NCBI RefSeq assembly: GCF_017347605.1
Contig: NZ_AP024484.1
Span: forward strand, 2,308,501-2,372,500
Reading direction: 5' to 3'
DNA: 64,000 bases
Origin: Prevotella herbatica
GTDB taxonomy: Bacteria; Bacteroidota; Bacteroidia; Bacteroidales; Bacteroidaceae
The position numbers were made by a program, and so were the translations under genes. This document shows, in pieces, positions 28,124 through 35,724 of the stretch (position 1 is the stretch's first letter; every line of letters starts with the position of its first letter). Under the pieces are notes generated by a model. The model was not told the DNA's origin. It was given only the letters and a program-made list of their open reading frames with translations, and ran no database searches.

Positions 28124-30601
28124 ATGACATATTCTATTGAAAAAGTAACCACACTGATAGGTGCGCGTCGTTTTGGCGAGAGTGATGCTAATATAGGATT
28201 TATCCTTACAGACAGTCGCTCTCTTTGTTTCCCAGAGGAAACGTTATTCTTTGCCCTTAAATCTGAGCGAAATGATGGTCATAACTATATACAAGAACTT
28301 TACAGACGTGGAGTTAAAAACTTTGTTGTCGCAGATGTTCCAGCAAATTATGATACATTATATAAGGATGCGAATTTTCTGAAAGTCATTAATGTTCTTG
28401 AGGCATTGCAGCGCCTAGCTGAGAGACATCGTGACGAATTTAATATTCCTATTGTCGGCATTACTGGGAGCAATGGAAAAACAATGGTTAAGGAATGGCT
28501 TAACCAACTACTTGGTGATGATCTGTTTGTTACTCGCAGTCCCCGTAGTTATAATTCGCAGATAGGTGTGCCTTTGAGTGTTTGGCTTATGAATGAACAT
28601 ACTCAGGTAGGTGTGTTTGAAGCTGGCATTAGCAAACCTGGCGAGATGTTGGCTTTGCGTGATATCATACAGCCAACTATTGCTGTTTTGACTAATTTAG
28701 GTGAGGCTCATCAAGAGAACTTTTCAACGAAAGATGAAAAATGCAATGAAAAGCTAGTGCTATTCCATGATGCTCAGACCGTTGTGTATAATGAAGATGA
28801 TGATATTGTAAGTAAAGCTGTTTCTGAACTTGATGACTTTAAGGGTGAAAAACTGTGCTGGTCGCTGAAGGATAAGCATGCACCAATGTATGTTAAAAAA
28901 ATAGATAAGCAAGAAAATACCACAACAGTTACATATATATATAATGGTGAAGAAAATAGTTATTCTCTGCCTTTTATAGATGATGCTTCTATTACCAATT
29001 CTATTATCTGTGCTGCTGTAGCATTGAAAATAGGCTTAGTTGCTGATAGGCTTGATAAAGGTATGCAGAAGCTTGAGCCTATAGCTATGCGTTTGGAAGT
29101 TAAAGAGGGGCAACATGGATGCACTCTCATTAATGACAGTTATAATTCAGATATTAATTCTTTAGACATCGCTCTCGATTTCATGAATCGCCGTCCTGAT
29201 CATGAGGGACGTATACATACATTGATATTGAGTGATATTTACCAAAGTGGCATGGCCGCTAAGGAATTATATAGTGAGGTGAGTGAATTGTGCAATAAAC
29301 GTGGAGTAGTTAAGTTTATTGGAATTGGTCCTGAACTTTCTGCTAATGCTGATGTTGTCACTGTTGGTGAAAAGAACTTTTTCCCAACCGTTGATGAATT
29401 TGTTGCAAGCGAGGTGTTCAAGTCTTTGCATGACGAAGTTATTCTTGTAAAGGGTGCACGTCAGTTTGGATTCGACCAGATAACAGAGCTTCTTGTACAG
29501 AAGGTACATGAGACAACTTTGGAGGTTAATTTAAATGCAGTAGTGAATAACTTGAACTGGTATCGTTCTTTTATGAAGCCAGAGACAAAGTTGGTTTGCA
29601 TGATAAAGGCAGATGCTTATGGTGCTGGTAGTGTAGAGATTGCGAAGACTCTTCAAGATCATCGTGTTGATTATTTGGCAGTTGCAGTTGCGGATGAAGG
29701 AGTTACTCTTCGTAAGAATGGTATCACTAGCAACATAATGATAATGAATCCGGAGATGACTGCTTTTAAAACCATATTTGATTATGATCTCGAACCAGAA
29801 GTTTATTCTTTCCGTTTACTTGATGCTCTTGTAAAAGCAGCTGAAAAAGAAGGTATAACTGGATTCCCTGTACATATTAAACTTGATACAGGTATGCATC
29901 GCCTGGGCTTCAATCCTGATACGGATATGGAAGAACTTATTAAAAGGCTCAAACATCAGAATGCGATAATACCACGTTCTGTGTTTAGTCACTTCGTTGG
30001 TTCTGACTGTGATGACTTTGATAAATTCAGTGCTCAGCAATTTGAACTGTTTGAGAGAGGAAGCCGTAAACTTCAAAGTGCTTTCGATCATAAAATACTT
30101 CGCCATATTGATAACAGCGCTGGTATAGAGCACTTCCCTGAAAGGCAGATGGATATGTGTCGACTTGGATTGGGACTTTACGGTATAAATTCACGTAACA
30201 ACGAAATAATAAATAATGTAAGCACATTGAAGACTACAATTCTTCAGTTGCGTAATGTTCCTGCAGGTGAAAGTGTAGGATACAGCCGTAAAACAATTCT
30301 GGATAAAGATAGTATTATAGCTGCTATCCCAATAGGATATGCTGATGGACTGGACAGGCATCTGAGTAATCGTAATGGATATTGTCTTGTTAATGGTAAA
30401 AAGGCTGATTACGTTGGAAATATATGTATGGATGTGGCAATGATTGATGTCACAGGAATAGACTGCAAGGAAGGTGATAGTGTCGAAATTTTCGGTGACA
30501 ATTTGCCAGTAACTGTATTGAGTGATATTATCGGAACTATTCCTTACGAAGTGCTTACAGGTATAAGTAATCGTGTAAAGAGAGTCTATTTTCAAGATTG
30601 A
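28124..30601 (+). CDS. murF-alr: Bifunctional UDP-MurNAc-tripeptide:D-Ala-D-Ala ligase / alanine racemase
   Basis: This 825-residue fusion supplies and uses D-alanine in peptidoglycan synthesis. Residues 1-450 are MurF: a Mur N-terminal domain, the ATP loop GITGSNGKT (112-120), NSQIGVPLSVW, a catalytic core (FEAGISKPGEM; TNLGEAHQENF) and a C-terminal domain (NDSYNSDINS). From about 460 the protein is a PLP-dependent alanine racemase with Lys495 (MIKADAYGAG) forming the Schiff base, VFSHFVGSDCDD, and the second-half signature SVGYSRKT with the catalytic Tyr. Both active sites look intact. Such fusions are common in Bacteroidota. It is cytoplasmic and monocistronic, with its own promoter and terminator. 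Confidence 0.95.
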   Translation: MTYSIEKVTTLIGARRFGESDANIGFILTDSRSLCFPEETLFFALKSERNDGHNYIQELYRRGVKNFVVADVPANYDTLYKDANFLKVINVLEALQRLAERHRDEFNIPIVGITGSNGKTMVKEWLNQLLGDDLFVTRSPRSYNSQIGVPLSVWLMNEHTQVGVFEAGISKPGEMLALRDIIQPTIAVLTNLGEAHQENFSTKDEKCNEKLVLFHDAQTVVYNEDDDIVSKAVSELDDFKGEKLCWSLKDKHAPMYVKKIDKQENTTTVTYIYNGEENSYSLPFIDDASITNSIICAAVALKIGLVADRLDKGMQKLEPIAMRLEVKEGQHGCTLINDSYNSDINSLDIALDFMNRRPDHEGRIHTLILSDIYQSGMAAKELYSEVSELCNKRGVVKFIGIGPELSANADVVTVGEKNFFPTVDEFVASEVFKSLHDEVILVKGARQFGFDQITELLVQKVHETTLEVNLNAVVNNLNWYRSFMKPETKLVCMIKADAYGAGSVEIAKTLQDHRVDYLAVAVADEGVTLRKNGITSNIMIMNPEMTAFKTIFDYDLEPEVYSFRLLDALVKAAEKEGITGFPVHIKLDTGMHRLGFNPDTDMEELIKRLKHQNAIIPRSVFSHFVGSDCDDFDKFSAQQFELFERGSRKLQSAFDHKILRHIDNSAGIEHFPERQMDMCRLGLGLYGINSRNNEIINNVSTLKTTILQLRNVPAGESVGYSRKTILDKDSIIAAIPIGYADGLDRHLSNRNGYCLVNGKKADYVGNICMDVAMIDVTGIDCKEGDSVEIFGDNLPVTVLSDIIGTIPYEVLTGISNRVKRVYFQD

Positions 30602-30623
30602 TAAATAATAGTTATAATATGAT

Positions 30624-30659
30624 AAACTGCGAATCTATAATGAGATCCGCAGTTTTTTT
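30624..30659 (+). terminator. Terminator after murF-alr
   Basis: AAACTGCG-N-ATCT pairs with AGAT-N-CGCAGTTT, with one internal mismatch and a 6-nt loop, followed by a run of T. Confidence 0.75.
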
Positions 30660-30680
30660 GACACAAATAATATTAAAACG

Positions 30681-30690
30681 TAAACGTTTA
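30681..30690. promoter_or_regulatory. Candidate operator upstream of the uronate cluster
   Basis: TAAACGTTTA is a perfect 10-bp palindrome with a central CG, as in LacI-family operators. It lies 46 bp before a likely -7 box (TAACTTTG, 30737-30744) of the EIIC-kduI-exuT cluster. No regulator gene is nearby, and AAACGTTT also occurs in the 22-bp repeats, so this is tentative. Confidence 0.3.
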
Positions 30691-30823
30691 AGTATATCTA
30701 TTTGATAATTTGTATCGTTATGTGAAAAGTTTTTGTTAACTTTGCGAGCAATGGGTGAAAAATGCGCCCATGATTTTAAAACCTATAGAAAGCGAAACTA
30801 CAAATTATTAATCGAAAATTTAA

Positions 30824-32269
30824 ATGGAACAGATTTTCAGCTATATCATTAGCTTTGGTGCCAGTGTGATGATGCCTATTCTTTTTACCATCATCGGCTT
30901 GTGTATTGGAATGAACTTTGGAAAGGCTTTGAAGTCCGGACTCTTTGTTGGCGTCGGCTTTGTTGGCTTGGGAGTTGTTACGGCTTTGCTCACAACTAAT
31001 TTTAATACTCCTTTGAGTTCAATATCAGATTTCTATCATCTACAACTTAAGGTGTTTGATATGGGATGGCCTGCCGCTGCCGCTGTAGCTTATAACACAG
31101 CTGTTGGTGCATTGATAATACCTATATGCTTAGGTGTTAATTTTTTAATGCTCGTCACAAAGACTACACGTACAGTTAATATTGATTTGTGGAATTATTG
31201 GCATTTTGCATTTATAGGTGCTGTCGCTTATTTTGTTATGGGTGAGAGCTTACTTTGGGGATATTTTGCAGCTATCGTTTGCTATATTATAACTCTTGTA
31301 TGCGCTGATATTACAGCAGAAAAATTCCAGAAATATTATGATTTGGAAGGTATTTCTATTCCTCAGCCTTTCTGCCAAAGTTTTATGCCTTTTGCTATTA
31401 TAATTAATAAGGTGCTTGATAAGATACCTGGCTTCAGTAAGCTTGATGTTGATGCAGAAGGATTAAAGAAAAAATTTGGTGAACTAGGAGATCCTTTGGT
31501 TCTTGGTGTTATCGTTGGAGGATTGATTGCTCTTTTCGGTGAAGCTGGACATATTGCAGACTTTAGTGGTTATGTTAAGGAATTGCAACAGGCAGATGCC
31601 ACTACAACGTCAACAGATGCAGCTATGACAATAGTAAAGAATATCTTGTCACTTGGTGTTATTATGGGAGCCGTTATGGAACTTATACCACGTATCACTA
31701 AATTGTTTATAGATGGTTTGATGCCAATTTCAGAAAAGACAAAGGAACTTGTAAACAAAAAGTTTAATGGTAAAAAAATATATATAGGTATGAGTCCTGC
31801 TTTGGTTATCGGACATCCTACAACATTGGTTGTTTCCTTGTTCCTTATACCAACAATCTTAGTCTTAGCTGTATTCCTTCCAGGTAATCAGTTCCTTCCA
31901 TTGGCATCTTTAGCAGGAATGTTTTATTTATTTCCTATGGTATTGCCTTATACTAAAGGTAATGTTGCTAAAACTTTTGTTATTGGTTTAGTGGCTTTAA
32001 TATTTGGTTTGTATTTTGTTACAGATATGGCTCCTGCGTTTACAAAGGCTGCAGCATCTGTTTTCGCTGAGACAGGTGATAAAGCTGCTCAGATTCCTGA
32101 TGGTTTTTCAGGCGGTGCTCTAGACTTTGCTTCAAGTTTGTTCGGCTGGATAATATATAAATGTACCAGTTCTTTACGATATGTTGGTATGGGGCTGTTG
32201 ACCGCTGTAACATTAGTACTGATGCTTATTAATCGCAGACGCATTGTGAAGAGTGAAAGTAAAAAATAA
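30824..32269 (+). CDS. PTS galactitol-type EIIC permease homologue, orphan
   Basis: This 481-residue polytopic membrane protein closely follows the GatC pattern: [15 protein letters not shown] (VDVGWP in GatC), [68 protein letters not shown] and FLPGNQFLP. In enterobacteria GatC is the membrane part of a phosphotransferase system needing EIIA, EIIB, EI and HPr. None of these is encoded in the window; the next genes, within 40 bp of each other, are kduI and an ExuT-like permease. I infer that it transports a uronate-derived sugar, perhaps without phosphorylation. TAACTTTG at 30737-30744 is the likely -7 box, leaving an 80-nt leader. Confidence 0.85.
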   Translation: MEQIFSYIISFGASVMMPILFTIIGLCIGMNFGKALKSGLFVGVGFVGLGVVTALLTTNFNTPLSSISDFYHLQLKVFDMGWPAAAAVAYNTAVGALIIPICLGVNFLMLVTKTTRTVNIDLWNYWHFAFIGAVAYFVMGESLLWGYFAAIVCYIITLVCADITAEKFQKYYDLEGISIPQPFCQSFMPFAIIINKVLDKIPGFSKLDVDAEGLKKKFGELGDPLVLGVIVGGLIALFGEAGHIADFSGYVKELQQADATTTSTDAAMTIVKNILSLGVIMGAVMELIPRITKLFIDGLMPISEKTKELVNKKFNGKKIYIGMSPALVIGHPTTLVVSLFLIPTILVLAVFLPGNQFLPLASLAGMFYLFPMVLPYTKGNVAKTFVIGLVALIFGLYFVTDMAPAFTKAAASVFAETGDKAAQIPDGFSGGALDFASSLFGWIIYKCTSSLRYVGMGLLTAVTLVLMLINRRRIVKSESKK

Positions 32270-32276
32270 ATATAAT

Positions 32277-33179
32277 ATGAAAAAGATATTTTTAACAATG
32301 GCTTTATGCCTAACAGCTACATTTGGAATGGCACAGACAAATTATGAAGTAAGATGGGCTAGTAACCCTGAAGATGCTAAGCATTATGATACACAGCGTC
32401 TTCGTAAGGAATTTGCAATAGAAAAAGTTTTTGCTCCAGGGGAAGTTAACTGGGTGTATAGTATGTATGACCGTTTTCTTATCGGAGGTGCAGAACCTGT
32501 TAATGCTCCGATAAAACTTGAGGCTATTGCTCCTTTGAAAGTAGATCATATTCTTCATCAGCGTGAGCTTGGTATTATTAATATCGGTGGTGATGGAATT
32601 GTTACTGTTGATAATAAAAAATATGAACTGAAATTTAAGGAAGCTCTTTACATTGGTCGTGGTGATTACGAAATCACTCTTGAATCAAAGGATGCTGCAA
32701 AACCTGCAAAGTTCTATATGAATTCGGCTACTGCTCATCAGGCTTATCCGATAAAGAAAGTTAGTATGAAGGATGCTAAGGTTATCAATGCCGGTAGAGC
32801 AGAGGATAGTAACCTTCGCACTATTAATCAACTTATTATTGATGGTGTTGCAGGTGTTCATACATGTCAGTTGCAAATGGGACTTACTGAATTGAAACCA
32901 GGGAGCGTTTGGAATACAATGCCAGCACACACTCATTTGAGAAGAATGGAGACATATTTGTATTTTCAAGTTCCTGAAGGTCAGAAAATATGCCATATAA
33001 TGGGTGAACCACAAGAAACTCGTCCTATTTGGTTGAACAATGAGCAAGCTGTTATCTCTCCACAATGGAGTATTCATTGCGCAGCAGGTACTAGCAATTA
33101 TATCTTTATATGGGGCATGGCAGGAGAAAATCTTGACTATGGTGATATGCAGATAGTTAAAATACCAGATTTAAAATAA
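32277..33179 (+). CDS. kduI: 5-dehydro-4-deoxy-D-glucuronate isomerase with signal peptide
   Basis: This 300-residue protein is KduI, the cupin isomerase that turns 5-keto-4-deoxyuronate (from unsaturated galacturonate) into 3-deoxy-hexulosonate in pectin breakdown. The family core is plain: [40 protein letters not shown] and the metal-binding motif with His218, His220 and Glu225 in [13 protein letters not shown]. KduI is normally a cytoplasmic protein of about 280 residues. Here about 20 extra residues, [20 protein letters not shown], form a textbook signal peptide, so this copy should act in the periplasm. The ATG at 32277 lies 7 nt after the EIIC stop codon, and exuT follows by 37 bp. Confidence 0.93.
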   Translation: MKKIFLTMALCLTATFGMAQTNYEVRWASNPEDAKHYDTQRLRKEFAIEKVFAPGEVNWVYSMYDRFLIGGAEPVNAPIKLEAIAPLKVDHILHQRELGIINIGGDGIVTVDNKKYELKFKEALYIGRGDYEITLESKDAAKPAKFYMNSATAHQAYPIKKVSMKDAKVINAGRAEDSNLRTINQLIIDGVAGVHTCQLQMGLTELKPGSVWNTMPAHTHLRRMETYLYFQVPEGQKICHIMGEPQETRPIWLNNEQAVISPQWSIHCAAGTSNYIFIWGMAGENLDYGDMQIVKIPDLK

Positions 33180-33216
33180 AAACAGACAACATCTTTCATA
33201 CCTAATAACAACGAAA

Positions 33217-34650
33217 ATGAGCAACTTAAATTCTGGTTCAGATGGTAATGCTATGACAAAATACCGCTGGACCATAGCAGGTCTACTGCTGTTTTCTACT
33301 ACCGTAAATTACATGGATCGTAATGTGATAGGCTATCTTAAAGACTATTTCTGCGATCCTAATGGATTCGGTTGGACATCTACTGATTATTCAATACTAA
33401 CTTCTGTTTTCACCGCTTTTTATGCAGGTTTTACATTGATAGTTGGTTTTATAATTGATAAAATTGGTACACGACTAGGACTTGCAGCTTCTTTGATTTT
33501 ATGGTCAATAGCAGGCTTCTTCAGTGCTGCTGCTGGTAAAAGTCTTGGTGCTCAGTTGGCAGCACGAGGACTATTTGGAGCAGGTGAGTCTGGTAACTTC
33601 CCAGCATCCATTAAGACTGTAGCGGAATGGTTCCCTAAAAAGGAACGTGCACTTGCTACTGGTATCTTTAATTCTGGTTCAAATGTAGGTGCAATGATTT
33701 GTGCTCTTGCTATTCCGCCAATTCTTGCTGCATGGAATCCTTCTATTAACGGTCATCATCTTTTTATGGGACTGTTTCATGGTTGGCAGATGGCTTTCAT
33801 TATAACTAGTCTTATTGGATTTATCTGGTTGATATTCTGGTTCAAGCTATATGCTTCACCTGCTGATATGCTGAAAAAAGGTAAGATTAATCAGGCTGAA
33901 TTTGATTATATCAATAGTGATGAGGAATTTGTTAAGCCTGTAGTAGAATCAGAACATAATACTCCTGCAAAAAAAATACCATGGTATAAAATGTTATGCT
34001 ATCGCCAGACTTGGTCTTTTGTTCTTGGTAAGTTCATGACTGATGGTATATGGTGGTTCTTGCTCTTCTGGTTGCCTACTTATATTAAACAGCAGTTCTG
34101 TTCTGATATGACCCCTGATGATACAAAATATACTGTGATGATTTCAACATTCGTTGTATTTGGTATTGCTATTATCGGTTCTGTTTATGGTGGTGCTCTT
34201 CCAATGTCATTTATTAACAGGGGATGGAAGACATATAAAGCGCGTATGACCTCATTGTTAATTATAGCTTTCTTCCCATTACTTCTTATCTTCACTCAGA
34301 CTGTTGCTAAGTTTAACGGAATGAACGGACTTATCGCTGCTGTCGCTGTTATAAGTATTGCAGGAGCTGCTCATCAGGCTTTCTCTGCAAATTTATTTAC
34401 TACAGTTTCTGATATGTTTCCAAAGAAGGCAGTTGGTTCTGTCACAGGTATCGGTGCTGCTGCTGGAGGATTAGGTGGCGTTTTTGTTCAGATAACGGCT
34501 GGACGCCTAGAAGATTACTACCGCGTAGCTAATAATGGTGATGTATCTACTGCTTACGCAATCATGTTTGGTGTTTGTGCTTTTGCATATCTTATTGCAT
34601 GGTTATTGATGAAGGTACTTGTTCCTAAGTATAAACCAATTGCTGCATAA
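33217..34650 (+). CDS. MFS hexuronate transporter (ExuT-like)
   Basis: This 477-residue protein has 12 predicted helices and the anion:cation symporter pattern: VNYMDRNVIGYL in helix 1, GFIIDKIGTRLGL between helices 2 and 3, ARGLFGAGESGNFPASIKTVAEWFP in helix 4 and the following loop. ExuT-type proteins import galacturonate or glucuronate with protons. Its place after kduI, probably in one transcript, fits import of a free uronate or keto-deoxy sugar acid made in the periplasm. Substrate is inferred from family and context. Confidence 0.9.
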   Translation: MSNLNSGSDGNAMTKYRWTIAGLLLFSTTVNYMDRNVIGYLKDYFCDPNGFGWTSTDYSILTSVFTAFYAGFTLIVGFIIDKIGTRLGLAASLILWSIAGFFSAAAGKSLGAQLAARGLFGAGESGNFPASIKTVAEWFPKKERALATGIFNSGSNVGAMICALAIPPILAAWNPSINGHHLFMGLFHGWQMAFIITSLIGFIWLIFWFKLYASPADMLKKGKINQAEFDYINSDEEFVKPVVESEHNTPAKKIPWYKMLCYRQTWSFVLGKFMTDGIWWFLLFWLPTYIKQQFCSDMTPDDTKYTVMISTFVVFGIAIIGSVYGGALPMSFINRGWKTYKARMTSLLIIAFFPLLLIFTQTVAKFNGMNGLIAAVAVISIAGAAHQAFSANLFTTVSDMFPKKAVGSVTGIGAAAGGLGGVFVQITAGRLEDYYRVANNGDVSTAYAIMFGVCAFAYLIAWLLMKVLVPKYKPIAA

Positions 34651-34693
34651 TGTAATCATGAAATTATAATTTCATGAATTTCTAAATATAAAG

Positions 34694-34727
34694 TGCCCCC
34701 CGAAAGTTATATAACTTTCGGGGGGCA
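34694..34727. terminator. 34-nt perfect palindrome between convergent genes
   Basis: A gap-free inverted repeat with 17-bp arms (TGCCCCCCGAAAGTTAT and its complement) lies between exuT and the convergent nitroreductase gene. It is very GC-rich at its base but has no T-run on either side. It probably works as a bidirectional terminator as an extended hairpin. Confidence 0.55.
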
Positions 34728-34785
34728 TATTGTAATGTTACTACCTATTTAATGTTTGTATTGAATAAAGCGAAAAGCTAATTTA

Positions 34786-35523
34786 TTAAATGAAACCTTG
34801 TTTCTTTAATGCATCAATCATTCCCTTACTCATTATCTCATTGTCTTTTTTCGTATATCTTATGTCTGTGAAAACTTGTGCAAGTGTTTCTTTCTTGTTT
34901 ATTTCAACGAACTGAATATTCTCTTTAAGATTTTCTTTCTCGGTATAATAATCATTTATTTTCTCAGGCGTGTAGTCTTCATAATGCTCGTTGTGTATTA
35001 TAGCGCTTAACGGAAGTCGATCTGATATGTTCGGTTCCTCATTAGGCCATCCTAATGTTATCGTTGCAATAGGAAAAACAAGCTTGGGTAATTTTAGGGT
35101 GTCTATGATCATTTGTGGCATATAGATAGTTGTGCCAAGATAACATGTGCCAAGCCCTTCACCTTCAGCAAGATTACAGAATGACTGAGTGTATAGTAAC
35201 GCATCTGTTGAAGCATTCATGAATGATAGAAAATTATCATATCCAGGTTTTGCTTTTCTGTTCTCAGCCCACGTGCTGGTACGTCGAAAGTCTGCACATA
35301 TAGTGAGAACAACTGGTGCTTCAGTCACCATCGGTTGATTGAAATGAGTAGGTGCGAGAGCTTCTTTACCATCTTTACTACGTGTAACAATCACGCTATA
35401 TAATTGTAAATTCCCCATCGTAGGTGTATGCTCAGCTTCTTCAAGTAACTTATTAAGTAGTTCTTCGCTGACAATCTTATCTGAGTATTTTCTTATAGTT
35501 TTTCGATTTCTTATTGACATCAT
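34786..35523 (-). CDS. Nitroreductase-family FMN oxidoreductase
   Basis: This 245-residue cytoplasmic protein matches the NfsA-like branch of the nitroreductase fold: N-terminal SIRNRKTIRKYSDK with the FMN-phosphate arginines, TPTMGNLQLYSVIV for the flavin ring, then CNLAEGEGLGTCYLGT and FPIATITLGWPNEEP in the C-terminal half. Such enzymes transfer electrons from NAD(P)H to nitro compounds, quinones or flavins; the physiological substrate is unknown. Two adjacent ATGs (35523, 35520) are possible. On the minus strand TAACTTTG (35552-35559) is a likely -7 box. It is divergent from nrdJ. Confidence 0.85.
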   Translation of the reverse strand: MMSIRNRKTIRKYSDKIVSEELLNKLLEEAEHTPTMGNLQLYSVIVTRSKDGKEALAPTHFNQPMVTEAPVVLTICADFRRTSTWAENRKAKPGYDNFLSFMNASTDALLYTQSFCNLAEGEGLGTCYLGTTIYMPQMIIDTLKLPKLVFPIATITLGWPNEEPNISDRLPLSAIIHNEHYEDYTPEKINDYYTEKENLKENIQFVEINKKETLAQVFTDIRYTKKDNEIMSKGMIDALKKQGFI

Positions 35524-35724
35524 AATATTATAAGTTTTATTTTTAACTTCGCAAAGTTACTAAAAATAATTTGCAAGTTACTGATTTTGTGAAACTTTTG
35601 ATTTTTACTTCAAGCAAAAGTTTTCTAAAAGGAAAATTTATTTGAAAAAATAACAGGGGAATCGTTTCATTATATCAAAATATTATCCTATATTTGCAAT
35701 TACAATTTACTGTATTTACAAATA

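Noticed and set aside
35524..35724. Cobalamin riboswitch before nrdJ
   Set aside because: I looked for the B12-box and conserved aptamer blocks and saw none in this 200-bp region.
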